Source: Trichocoleus sp. FACHB-40 (lineage in GTDB: Bacteria; Cyanobacteriota; Cyanobacteriia; Cyanobacteriales; FACHB-T130). From it: DNA of 64,000 nt. Below the pieces are notes generated by a model. The model did no database searches. It worked only from the letters and a program-made list of their open reading frames with translations, and was not told where the DNA came from. The stretch spans positions 1 through 64,000 of the forward strand of contig NZ_JACJPF010000100.1 of NCBI RefSeq assembly GCF_014695915.1. Reading direction: 5' to 3'. The translations under genes and the position numbers were made by a program. This document shows positions 25,746-34,689 of this stretch, piece by piece. Position 1 is the first letter of the stretch. Each line of letters starts with the position of its first letter.

Positions 25746-26795
25746 ATGAACCAGCTACAAAACCAAAACACCCAACCACTGTTAAAGATGAAAATCTTTA
25801 ACAACTGGGACATTATTGCCAAAGGCTGGTACATAGCGTGTCCTAGCAGAGAACTTCCCCTCTTAAAAGCAAAATCTTTAGAACTTTGCGGACAAAGAAT
25901 AGTAATATTTCGAGGACAAGACGGAAAAGTTCGTGCCTTAGATGCCTATTGTCCGCACATAGGAACTGACTTAGGAATTGGACGAGTAGATGGGAATTTG
26001 ATTCGCTGCTTTTTCCATCATTGGGCATTTGATGGCGAAGGTAACTGCAAGGATATCCCTTGTGAAGCAACCATTCCTGAAAAAGCCCGTCTTCAATCTT
26101 ATGTTACCGAAGAAAAATACGATCTAATTTGGGTTTATCCAGATGCTAAAGCTCCCGAAGGCGTAGCAGAATTCGAGGAACTCAAAGGCAAATCAATTGT
26201 AACCATACATGACAAAGCCTTTGAGCGCAGTTGTCACCATCACATTTGCATGATAAACGGAATTGATGCTCAACATCTGCAAACAGTCCACAAAGTAGAC
26301 ATCAAAATGGAACTATCTTTAAATGAAAATAAATCTGGCACGTTGATTGATTTTACACTCAAAGGCGAGTTGCCCAAAACCACGCGCCGAGAACGTATTG
26401 CAGGAAAAATTTTGGGCGATAAGTATGAATATTGCATGAGGTATGCAGATGGCTGTATAGGACTTTTGACAACCATGAAAAATGTGAGGCTTTTTCCCTC
26501 ACTGCACATGATTTACGCTTATACGCCTGTAGAACCTGGCAGAACTTGCATTCAGCCGATGTATGTAGCTGAGAAGAGAAAAGGGCTTTTCGGCTGGTTT
26601 ATGACGCGACTATTACTTTTTTTCACCAGGTTGGGATACTACGCTTTGCGTGGTGAGGATGGAAAAATATATGACAATATTCGGTTTAATCCGAATGTGT
26701 TGCTGGCTATTGATACGCCTTTAGTAAAGTATATGCAATATGTTAATCAACTTGAACCTTCGGTATGGTCAAGAAAATTAACTGACACACAGTAA
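25746..26795 (+). CDS. Rieske non-heme iron oxygenase (KshA/DAF-36-like), second
   Basis: A 349-aa paralogue of the oxygenase at 22348. Cluster ligands are Cys69, His71, Cys88 and His91 (CPHIGTDL, CFFHHWAF), and the iron triad lies in DAQHLQTVH (Asp174, His177, His182). Numbering and spacing of the triad are the same as in the first copy, but overall identity looks moderate, so it is an old duplication with probably different substrate positions. The C-terminal part again has a hydrophobic, basic stretch (GWFMTRLLLFFTRLGYYALR). All metal ligands are intact, so both should be active. Confidence 0.85.
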   Translation: MNQLQNQNTQPLLKMKIFNNWDIIAKGWYIACPSRELPLLKAKSLELCGQRIVIFRGQDGKVRALDAYCPHIGTDLGIGRVDGNLIRCFFHHWAFDGEGNCKDIPCEATIPEKARLQSYVTEEKYDLIWVYPDAKAPEGVAEFEELKGKSIVTIHDKAFERSCHHHICMINGIDAQHLQTVHKVDIKMELSLNENKSGTLIDFTLKGELPKTTRRERIAGKILGDKYEYCMRYADGCIGLLTTMKNVRLFPSLHMIYAYTPVEPGRTCIQPMYVAEKRKGLFGWFMTRLLLFFTRLGYYALRGEDGKIYDNIRFNPNVLLAIDTPLVKYMQYVNQLEPSVWSRKLTDTQ

Positions 26796-26942
26796 ATAAG
26801 TAACCCAAAGTATTTTTGTAATAATTAATTTAAAGGAAGCACAGAGTCACGGAAAAGGTAGAGGAAAGAAATTATAAAAAAGATGTGGTGGTTGAGTTGA
26901 GGTAAAGAAACCAATTCTAGAATTAGCAATCAACTAAAAGCA

Positions 26943-27230
26943 ATGAGTTATCCACGTTGTGTAGTTAGTTTTCCAGGGACAAATTATGCACCGCTAACTC
27001 TGGAAAAAAATGAGAATCTTTCGGAACATCTGACGGTGCAAAATTCCCCGGTACTTTTTGGCTGCCGTACCGGAGTTTGTGGGACTTGTCTTGTAGTTGT
27101 AGAAGGTGATATTCCTCCTCCAAGTAAAGAAGAAAAGGAGGTTTTGGAAATTTTGGCTCCGGGTGATATTCGAGCAAGGTTAGCTTGTCAACTGAATTTG
27201 ACGAACGATATTGCGATCGCACTCTTGTAA
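26943..27230 (+). CDS. plant-type [2Fe-2S] ferredoxin
   Basis: A 95-aa ferredoxin with cluster cysteines Cys41, Cys46, Cys49 (GCRTGVCGTC) and Cys82 (RARLACQL). The loop before the last cysteine is longer and more basic than in photosynthetic PetF, so it is a specialised electron carrier. Set between Rieske oxygenases, it most likely delivers electrons to them. No dedicated ferredoxin reductase is present nearby, so reduction would come from the host FNR or photosystem I. Confidence 0.88.
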   Translation: MSYPRCVVSFPGTNYAPLTLEKNENLSEHLTVQNSPVLFGCRTGVCGTCLVVVEGDIPPPSKEEKEVLEILAPGDIRARLACQLNLTNDIAIALL

Positions 27231-27302
27231 ATTAAAAATCCAAAATTAAAAATTAAAAATTTACAAGACACTTTTTTAATTTTTGATTTATTGTGAAAAA
27301 CA

Positions 27303-28325
27303 GTGAAATTTGAAGATTTTTGGTACGTTGTCGCACTCAGCGAACATCTGACATCTAATACTGTGCTGGAACGCACAGTTCTGGGTGAATGGCTGGCAAT
27401 TTTTCGAGATGAAGAGGGAAAACCTGTTGCACTACGCGATCGCTGTATGCACAGAAACAGCCGTCTCTCGCGGGGAAATATCTGTCAGGGAAAAATTCAG
27501 TGTCCCTATCACGGCTGGCTTTACGACAAAACTGGCAAGGTGGTAGCTGTTCCCGCCGAGGGAGAAAATTTTAAGGCTACTAATGCTCGTCGCACGCAGA
27601 ATTATGACACAAAAGAGCAGGATGGATACGTGTATGTAAGGCTGGTGCAGAATCCAGAAGAGGAATTTGAGCCTTTTGCAATGCCTTACTATGATAAACC
27701 TGGATGGCAAACGGTGCGGGTAATTAACCGCTTCCGGAACAATGTTACTAACTGTGCGGAGAACTTTATTGATATTCCTCACACTGTTTCTGTTCATCCT
27801 GGGGTATTTCGCACGCCTCGCTGTTCAAAGTTAGAAATGACCGTAGAGAGACGCAATGGATCAGTTTTTGCTGAATACCGAAATGAAACTACTAACCTCG
27901 GCTGGTATAGCCGTTTTTTAAACCGAGGTGGTTACGAAATTCGACACACAGATAGCTTTCATATGCCGAATGTCACCAGTGTAGAGTACGACATGGGGCC
28001 AAGAAGAAGGCTTTTTATTACCAGTCAGTCTGTACCCGAAGCAGAAGACTCGACTCTCGTTTATACAGACGTGACTTTCAACTACGGAATCTGGAGCAAA
28101 ATTGCTCGTCCTTTTGTGCGTTGGACTGCACAATACATTATCCGTCAAGATGTAGAAATTTTGGGTATTCAACAGGATGTAATTGAAAAATATGGCACTC
28201 AGTTTGCCAATACTCCCGCTGATACAATCCACCTTTTTGTTGAATCTATCCGGAATAAGATTGCATCTGGCGAAGATCCTAGAACGCTATCTGATAAGGC
28301 AGTTAAAGTAAATTTTTGGGTTTAA
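27303..28325 (+). CDS. Rieske oxygenase, vanillate-demethylase/pheophorbide-oxygenase-like
   Basis: A 340-aa Rieske oxygenase of a different subfamily from the other two. It begins near the Rieske domain (FWYVVALSEHL), with Cys48, His50, Cys67 and His70 (CMHRNSRLSRG, CPYHGWLYD), and has the iron motif NFIDIPHTVSVH (Asp157, His160, His165). The start is GTG, with no clear ribosome binding site. The C-terminal domain contains TSVEYDMGPRRRLFITSQ and QDVEILGIQQ, the latter typical of single-component aromatic-ring or O-demethylating oxygenases. Its substrate here is unknown. Confidence 0.85.
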   Translation: MKFEDFWYVVALSEHLTSNTVLERTVLGEWLAIFRDEEGKPVALRDRCMHRNSRLSRGNICQGKIQCPYHGWLYDKTGKVVAVPAEGENFKATNARRTQNYDTKEQDGYVYVRLVQNPEEEFEPFAMPYYDKPGWQTVRVINRFRNNVTNCAENFIDIPHTVSVHPGVFRTPRCSKLEMTVERRNGSVFAEYRNETTNLGWYSRFLNRGGYEIRHTDSFHMPNVTSVEYDMGPRRRLFITSQSVPEAEDSTLVYTDVTFNYGIWSKIARPFVRWTAQYIIRQDVEILGIQQDVIEKYGTQFANTPADTIHLFVESIRNKIASGEDPRTLSDKAVKVNFWV

Positions 28326-28391
28326 AGATTGTTGAGGCGAAGAATTCAAAGTTGTTAGTTAAGATTCCAAAATTCACCAATTACCTTTTTT

Positions 28392-29129
28392 ATGGGAGTT
28401 TTCGCTGCATTTGTGATTTTGATGACGCTGACTGCTACTAATAACCGCAGTTTAACAGCACTCCGATCGAGAAATTTTGAAGAGTGGGCTCTGGATGTCG
28501 TTGGTTTGTTTTTTCAGGGCATTCTCATACCCATTTTGCAAGGTACAGTAGTTTACCAACTTTACCACTATATTTTACCGAGCGATCGCGCTTTATTTGC
28601 ATTGCCTCCAGTCACAGCATTTTTCCTTAGCTTCGTTGTTGTAGATTACCTCTACTACTGGAACCATCGCCTGCTGCATAGCCGATGGCTATGGAATTTG
28701 CATCTGGTACATCATACCAGCACCGAAATGAATGTTCTTTCTACCTCTAGAAATACCCTGTGGACAAGTTTTTTAATTATCTACTTGTGGGTTCACGCTT
28801 TGTTTATTTATCTACTACAAGATCCCACCTGGTATATTGCAGGTATTAGCCTCAGTTCAGCTTTGGACTTATGGCGACACAGCACAACAACACCCAAACC
28901 AAACTCCGCCCTTTATCGCTGGCTGTCGATTTTACTCATCTTACCTCAGGATCATGCTTGGCATCATGCGAGTGAAAACTTTAGCGGGAATTATGGAGCA
29001 AATTTAAAGTTTTGGGATCTGATACACGGTACTTATTATAAATGTGATAAGGCCCCGAAATCTTTAGGGATTAAAACTAATTTAAGTTTAAGCCAAAAAT
29101 TATTTTATCCCTTTTCAAGGACAGAGTAA
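28392..29129 (+). CDS. fatty-acid hydroxylase/sterol desaturase family protein
   Basis: A 245-aa membrane enzyme with four hydrophobic regions and the histidine clusters that bind a non-heme diiron centre: HRLLH (His92-x3-His96), HLVHH (104-108) and, late in the protein, HAWHH. The family hydroxylates or desaturates sterols, fatty acids, carotenoids or alkyl ethers. The preceding stretch VVDYLYYWNHR is a family hallmark. It supplies yet another oxygen-using enzyme to the cluster and, being membrane-bound, suggests a lipid-like substrate. Confidence 0.85.
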   Translation: MGVFAAFVILMTLTATNNRSLTALRSRNFEEWALDVVGLFFQGILIPILQGTVVYQLYHYILPSDRALFALPPVTAFFLSFVVVDYLYYWNHRLLHSRWLWNLHLVHHTSTEMNVLSTSRNTLWTSFLIIYLWVHALFIYLLQDPTWYIAGISLSSALDLWRHSTTTPKPNSALYRWLSILLILPQDHAWHHASENFSGNYGANLKFWDLIHGTYYKCDKAPKSLGIKTNLSLSQKLFYPFSRTE

Positions 29130-29213
29130 AAATATAAAAAATAGGTTGCGTTAAGCATTAAACCGTAACGCATATTATACGAATATTGCGTCACTCTATA
29201 AATCCCAAATTAA

Positions 29214-29828
29214 ATGACTTTTCTCAGCGTAATACTTTCATTTTTCCCCGCCATAATCATCTTGCTAGCTGTTTCGTCTTTTCTCTGGGTTTGTTTCTCA
29301 CCAGGAATCTTCAGCATCTTAACTTTGCTTTTTTCTCTGTACGGATTCCCACTTTTGGTATATCGGATTCATGGGCTTTTTTACCCAATCAAAGAAGGTA
29401 TTAGCTATCTAGGCACAAAAGAGTATTCACCTTGGTGGGGAAGTCACCAAATCCAAGTTATATACATTGCCTTTCCTGCACTAGAAACATTGCTTCGCTT
29501 AATTCCTGGTGCATTTTCCATTTGGCTCCGCCTCTGGGGTGCAAAAGTCGGTAAAAGCGTTTACTGGACACCACAACTAGAAATCTCAGATCGCGGATTA
29601 GTTGAAATAGGCGATCGCGTAATTTTCGGACACGGAATTGGAATTTATTCGCACATCATAAAACCCAAAAAAAATGACTTAATGCTGTATGTAAAGAAAG
29701 TAAAAATTGGCACCAACGTATTTTTAGGAGCTTGGAATCATGTTGGGCCCGGAGTCGCAGTTGAAGACGCAACCTATGTGCCAGTTGCTACTCATTTATA
29801 TCCAAACAAAAAGTTTTCCAAAGATTAG
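29214..29828 (+). CDS. membrane protein with left-handed beta-helix, putative acyltransferase
   Basis: A 204-aa protein with two hydrophobic segments in the first 60 residues and a hexapeptide-repeat-like C-terminal domain (AKVGKSVYWTP, VEIGDRVIFGHGIGIYSH, VKIGTNVFLGAWNHVGPG). Such domains occur in acyl- and acetyltransferases. The repeat number is small and no catalytic histidine can be fixed, so it may be structural. It lies between the desaturase and the GH3-type synthetase. Confidence 0.65.
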   Translation: MTFLSVILSFFPAIIILLAVSSFLWVCFSPGIFSILTLLFSLYGFPLLVYRIHGLFYPIKEGISYLGTKEYSPWWGSHQIQVIYIAFPALETLLRLIPGAFSIWLRLWGAKVGKSVYWTPQLEISDRGLVEIGDRVIFGHGIGIYSHIIKPKKNDLMLYVKKVKIGTNVFLGAWNHVGPGVAVEDATYVPVATHLYPNKKFSKD

Positions 29829-29897
29829 AACTTATTGAAAAATTGTCTGGGTAACGAAACCTACTTTTAACCTGTTCTTTACGGTTTATTCCTGATT

Positions 29898-31445
29898 ATG
29901 ATGCACCATATTATCAACCTCTTCGGAAACCTTCTCGCTCCTGCTGCTCAAAAATTTCTTCACGCACTAGATAATCCTCAAAAAATGCAGCAATCTGTTC
30001 AACAAGAGATTGTATACCGTCTTGCCAAGAGCGAATATGGCAAATCTTTAGGTATCAACTCTATTGCTGATTGGCACCGCATTCCTATTGTTGAATATCA
30101 AGATATTCAGGAATGGGTTGAGAAACAGAAACAAACTAAAGCTCCAATTCTTACATCTGATCCCATACTTTTTTACGAGAAGACTTCCGGAAGTAGCGGC
30201 GCAGCTAAATGGATTCCTTACACACAATCTCTGCGATCTTCATTTAATCATATGTTCTGTGTTTGGGCGTATGACCTAATTCAGCATGGGCCAAAATTTT
30301 CCACTGGCAAGATATACTTTTGTATTTCTCCTCAGCTTGGAAATGATGCTACCACAGAGTCAGGAGTGAAAGTTGGACTGAAGGATGATTCGGAATATTT
30401 AGATGGATGGTTGAGACAGTTTCTGAGTCCTTTTTTAGTTTTGTCTCCCGGAATAAATAGCCTCCGCAATCCAGAAGAGTTCAAAAATAAACTTTCTCAA
30501 ACTTTGCTACTTGAGGAGAACCTAGAAATTATCTCAATTTGGAGTCCAAGTTTTCTAAAAGTTCACCTAGACTATATCCAAGAACATCAGAAACGGCTTG
30601 TTTCTGAACTCGGCAATAAGCTATCAGCAGAACGTCAAAAGTTACTTTTAAAACCAGAAATACCCTGGACAAAGCTTTGGCGAGAACTCAAGCTGATATC
30701 CTGCTGGGATAGTGCTAATGCTGCGGATGGTGCAGGATTTTTGCGATCGCTCTTTCCTGGTGTCACGATCCAAGGAAAAGGGTTGCTAGCAACTGAAGCG
30801 CCAATAACAATTCCCCTAATTGCGGCCCAGGGATGCGTTCCGCTAATCGATGAGGTGTTTTTTGAGTTTGCGGATGAAAAAGGGAATATCCACCGCCTGC
30901 ACGAACTTGAGATGGGGAACGTCTATAAGATTATTATTTCGCAAAAGGGGGGTTTGTATCGTTATCGGATAGGCGATCGCGTCCGCGTCACCCATTTTTA
31001 CAAAAATACACCTTGCCTGGAATTTCTCGGACGAAGTGAGGAGATAAGCGATTTAGTTGGCGAGAAACTTCATTCTGAATTCGTGCGCGAAATTATCGAT
31101 AGTTTACCGCTAGAAGGAACGTTTTTTAAAAGCTTAGTTCCTGCAACTTTCCCACAGGAACATTATATTCTTTTACTCGACACAGCCAAGCAACCTGCTG
31201 ATGCGATCGCGCGACAACTAGATGATGCTTTGATGCGGTCGCACCACTATAAAAAAGCTCGGCTTCTAGGTCAACTTTCTCCGGTACGAGTGCTTGTGTC
31301 AAGACAAATACCTGAATCTTTAACTATGTACAAAACCCAGTCTGGCGGCAAGTGGGGAGACTTGAAACACCAGCTTCTTGTCACCAAACCAATTAAAGAA
31401 AAGCTGCTGCTCGAGTTAGAACAGCTTTCATATACCGTTGTTTAA
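29898..31445 (+). CDS. GH3-family acyl-acid amido synthetase
   Basis: A 515-aa member of the GH3 branch of the adenylate-forming superfamily. The ATP-binding loop is FYEKTSGSSGAAKWIPYT (residues 92-109), the adenylation motif YRYRIGD is at 354-360, and the hinge region GRSEEISDLVGEKL is at 378-391. Plant GH3 enzymes adenylate carboxylic acids (jasmonate, indole acetate, benzoates) and join them to amino acids. Bacterial members are little characterised. As the last gene of the cluster it may form the amide that completes the product. Confidence 0.88.
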   Translation: MMHHIINLFGNLLAPAAQKFLHALDNPQKMQQSVQQEIVYRLAKSEYGKSLGINSIADWHRIPIVEYQDIQEWVEKQKQTKAPILTSDPILFYEKTSGSSGAAKWIPYTQSLRSSFNHMFCVWAYDLIQHGPKFSTGKIYFCISPQLGNDATTESGVKVGLKDDSEYLDGWLRQFLSPFLVLSPGINSLRNPEEFKNKLSQTLLLEENLEIISIWSPSFLKVHLDYIQEHQKRLVSELGNKLSAERQKLLLKPEIPWTKLWRELKLISCWDSANAADGAGFLRSLFPGVTIQGKGLLATEAPITIPLIAAQGCVPLIDEVFFEFADEKGNIHRLHELEMGNVYKIIISQKGGLYRYRIGDRVRVTHFYKNTPCLEFLGRSEEISDLVGEKLHSEFVREIIDSLPLEGTFFKSLVPATFPQEHYILLLDTAKQPADAIARQLDDALMRSHHYKKARLLGQLSPVRVLVSRQIPESLTMYKTQSGGKWGDLKHQLLVTKPIKEKLLLELEQLSYTVV

Positions 31446-31725
31446 GAATAATTATAGGTAGAAACCGTGGGAGAGCGAACCCCAGCAAATATCAAAAACA
31501 GTGTGGATTTTTTGTACTTTAAAAGCTTGTTGTGATTTACATTAGGCTGGTAAACTTATTTAATAATGAAATGCTTGTTCCTGTTACAGTCCTATTTGAG
31601 ACTGATTAGCCTCGTCTGTGACTGCGGCAAGGATAAGGCGCGAGTAGGACAAGCCGCGCATCCGCTGTTTTACAATTAGATTCCGCTAAAAAGTCAGAAA
31701 ATAAAGTGTCGTCAGAGGGGTAGCT

Positions 31726-32091
31726 GTGGCTCGTAAACGCTTGATTATCGAGATGGGCATGGGGATAGATCAGCACGGACAGGAACCGACTGTTGCCGCA
31801 GCAAGGGCTGTAAGGAATGCGATCGCGCACAATGCTTTGCCTGGTGTCTGGGAAGTTGCAGGTTTAAGCGACCCGGATCAAATGATAGTTGAAGTACAAG
31901 TTGCAGTACCTTACCCGGAGCAAGTGCGGGAAGCAGAGGTTTTAGCCGTGTTACCTTTCGGTCGCAAAACTCTCACCGTCGAGTCCGGCGGAATGGTCGT
32001 TCAAGGTAGAGCAATTCCCTCCCTTAATGATAAAAATGACGAAATGCTCATCGCTGTTGCCGCTGTTACAGTTCTGATTGAAACCGAGTAG
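31726..32091 (+). CDS. Lin0512-family protein
   Basis: A 121-aa protein with the family layout: RLIIEMGMGIDQHGQEPTVA, AARAVRNAI, then VAVPYPEQVREAEVLAVLPF and VESGGMVVQG. The family has no settled function; its members form small ring-like oligomers by prediction. The start is GTG (gtggctcgt), preceded by AGAGGGG. It stands alone, 280 bases after the GH3 gene. Confidence 0.8.
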   Translation: MARKRLIIEMGMGIDQHGQEPTVAAARAVRNAIAHNALPGVWEVAGLSDPDQMIVEVQVAVPYPEQVREAEVLAVLPFGRKTLTVESGGMVVQGRAIPSLNDKNDEMLIAVAAVTVLIETE

Positions 32092-32236
32092 TTGAATCGA
32101 TTAAGCGGGAGCGATCGCTACTATTAATTTGAAAAACCTGTGTCACGATAGTTGTTGTATGCTCTTTTAAGCATCTTCTTGTCTTATGACTCAATCCACA
32201 AGCCAAAAACTGCTGGAAACTTTGGAAACGTAGCGA

Positions 32237-32250
32237 CGCAATATATTGCG
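32237..32250. repeat. 14-bp perfect palindrome
   Basis: CGCAATATATTGCG, followed by TTTTGAG. It lies between the Lin0512 gene and the GH57 gene. It may be a weak terminator or part of an interspersed repeat. Confidence 0.45.
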
Positions 32251-32333
32251 TTTTGAGTAGAATTAGAAATATTCTCTGCTCGGATTTATTCTAAACCCAA
32301 TCATTGCAGGATTATTACAATTCTGCTAAAAAA

Positions 32334-33803
32334 ATGCTTTCTTCATCGCCTAAAGTAACGCTTCCCGTTTTGCCAGAAATTATTGATGGATTGCCGAATA
32401 TTTCTGGGTGGGAAAAAGAGGTTAATTTGGTAGTGAACCGCAATGAACCTGTATTTTTGCAAACTACTAATCTGCGTTTAGAAGATATTTCGGCAGGGTT
32501 TGCGATCGCGCTCCATATGCACCAGCCTACCATCCCCGCAGGCTCCAATGGCGAATTCCAGAGCAACCTGCAATATATGTTTGAGCATCCCCAAGAGGGA
32601 GACAACCATAATGCAGAACCATTCGCCTATTGTTATAGTCGCATGGGAGATTTTATTCCTGAACTTGTCGCCAATGGTTGCAATCCTCGCGTCATGCTAG
32701 ATTACTCCGGAAATCTTCTCTGGGGACTGGGACAAATGGGACGCAGAGATGTCTTAGAAAATCTGAAGCGCATTACCATAGATCCAACCTACCAGCCTTA
32801 TGTAGAATGGCTTGGTACAATGTGGAGTCATGCGGTTGTTCCTTCTACGCCAATTCCAGATATCAAGTTACATATTCAAGCTTGGCAACATTATTTCGCA
32901 GCGATTTTTGGTTGGGATGCACTGGCGCGGGTGAAAGGATTTTCTCCACCAGAAATGCACTTGCCAAATCATCCAGATACTTTCTTTGAATTTGTGAAGG
33001 CGCTCAAAGAATGCGGATACAAATGGCTGATGGTTCAAGAGCATTCTGTTGAGAGTTTAACAGGTCAATCTCTGCAATACAAACATTTGCCTCACCGTCT
33101 AGTTGCTCGTAATTCCAAAGGAGAAACTTTGAGCATTACGGCATTAATTAAAACTCAAGGTTCGGATACAAAATTGGTGGGACAAATGCAGCCTTATTAT
33201 GAGGCAAAAACTCTATCTCGACAGCAATTAGGTAAGGTTTCTGTGCCGCCAATTGTAACTCAGATTGGAGATGGAGAAAATGGCGGCGTGATGATGAATG
33301 AATTTCCCAGCGCCTTTAAGAAAGCTTGGTATGAAATGAGCGGGACGGGTACTGTGGGGATGACGGGGACGGAATATTTAGAATTAATTGAGGCTGCTGG
33401 TTGTACGCCTGATGATTATCCAACTTGTCAGCCAATTGGTCAGCACCAAATTTGGGAACGAGTAGCAGATAATTACACTCCGGAAGCTGTAGCAAATGCG
33501 ATTGAAGAATTGAAGCAAATAAACTCAAATTTTCACATGGATGGTGCTTCTTGGACTAATAACTTGAGTTGGGTGAAGGGATATGAAAATGTCTTGACTC
33601 CGATGAATCAGCTTAGTGCTTTGTTTCACGAAAAGGTTGAGATGAAAGAAGGTGTTACTCAGGAATCTCGGTATCGGGAAGCCTTGATGAATAATCTTTT
33701 ATTGCAAACAAGCTGTTTTCGTTATTGGGGTCAAGGGGTTTGGACTGATTATGCTAGAGAAATTTATCGTCGAGGTGAAGCTAGTCTGAAAAGTAATTTT
33801 TAA
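32334..33803 (+). CDS. glycoside hydrolase family 57 protein
   Basis: About 489 aa from the ATG at 32334; a TTG ten codons upstream is an alternative without support. The family signature is present near the start (IALHMHQPTIPAG), followed by YCYSRMGDFIPEL, VMLDYSGNLLWGL, GTMWSHAVVP and a late IGDGENGGVMMNEFP. GH57 enzymes are amylases, branching enzymes or 4-alpha-glucanotransferases acting on glycogen-type polymers. Exact activity cannot be set. No signal peptide, so it is cytoplasmic and may work with the glycogen phosphorylase encoded at 57715. Confidence 0.85.
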   Translation: MLSSSPKVTLPVLPEIIDGLPNISGWEKEVNLVVNRNEPVFLQTTNLRLEDISAGFAIALHMHQPTIPAGSNGEFQSNLQYMFEHPQEGDNHNAEPFAYCYSRMGDFIPELVANGCNPRVMLDYSGNLLWGLGQMGRRDVLENLKRITIDPTYQPYVEWLGTMWSHAVVPSTPIPDIKLHIQAWQHYFAAIFGWDALARVKGFSPPEMHLPNHPDTFFEFVKALKECGYKWLMVQEHSVESLTGQSLQYKHLPHRLVARNSKGETLSITALIKTQGSDTKLVGQMQPYYEAKTLSRQQLGKVSVPPIVTQIGDGENGGVMMNEFPSAFKKAWYEMSGTGTVGMTGTEYLELIEAAGCTPDDYPTCQPIGQHQIWERVADNYTPEAVANAIEELKQINSNFHMDGASWTNNLSWVKGYENVLTPMNQLSALFHEKVEMKEGVTQESRYREALMNNLLLQTSCFRYWGQGVWTDYAREIYRRGEASLKSNF

Positions 33804-34689
33804 GCTTTTGGATAAAAAATGAACCACTCTTGAATTGAGCCAAAAAGAGAAAGGAGAAAATGGGAGCATCCCCTTTAGTTTCAACTACTGATGCTTGAGT
33901 TTTAACTGCGGACTCCCAACTCCCAACTCCTGATAATTGAGATAGTTTTGCTGTTAATGCGCCTCGTGCTTCGGAAATAACCTGTTCAATATCAGCACCG
34001 AATGCAGCAGTCACCGAACTGCGTCTGATTTACTAGCTCTTGTACTCCAAGAGCCAGTTTTTGACTGGGAAATACTATGACCATTCCAACCATTATTTAA
34101 GGGTAGTGGTATAGAAGTAGTGATAAATCTACTTTCACCCCCTACTGTACAAGGCTTTGAGCATTGAATATCACTACCTGTTTACCACTACCTATTTAAG
34201 TATTATCACTTGCCCGTTATCAGGTGTTTTTCCACTGTCTATAGCAATCCTATATGAAGCGAGTATGAAGCTAGTGTTTATTTTATATAAAATTTTTACT
34301 TTTTTATAAGCAAAATTTTTCATCTATCTTAAGATTGGCATATTTATAAAGAGGACACTGGTGCAGAAAATTCAAGATATGCGATCGCGCTTTTGAGCCA
34401 TCTTTGCTGCAACCGCCGAAAACCTATCTTGTATCAGGGTTGGAGATTGACGAAAAAGCCTAAAAGCTTGTCCAAGTAGGCTTTCCCTGGAAAAATTCAT
34501 TTATCAACCTAAAAATCGTGATTTATAGAAATTTTTGGGAATTATAGAACTGAAGCTGCCGAAATTCCTCATTTAACTTGCTTGTTGCACATTGGGGAAA
34601 TTTTGGCAAGGTTAAACAAAATTTAGGGATGCGATCGCGTCCCAGTGTTGATTTGTTACTTAGTGAGAATTTATTGAGAAGTATAAATT
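33804..34689. other. 886-bp intergenic region
   Basis: No convincing gene. A minus-strand frame at 33781-34014 overlaps the GH57 end and reads through the low-complexity word ACTCCCAACTCCCAACTCC, so I do not accept it, although its N-terminal half looks protein-like. A word pair (CACTACCTGTTTACCACTACC near 34170-34195) is repeat-like. AAAGCCTA (34455-34462) pairs with TAGGCTTT (34477-34484). The leader of the giant RTX gene must lie in the last part. Confidence 0.55.

Noticed and set aside
31566-31679. Short plus-strand frame of about 38 codons between the GH3 and Lin0512 genes
   Set aside because: No known small photosynthetic protein matches it and it has no ribosome binding site.
33781-34014. 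Minus-strand frame of 77 codons after the GH57 gene
   Set aside because: Overlaps the GH57 stop and crosses a short tandem repeat. The first 30 residues look protein-like, so it might be a gene fragment, but support is too weak.
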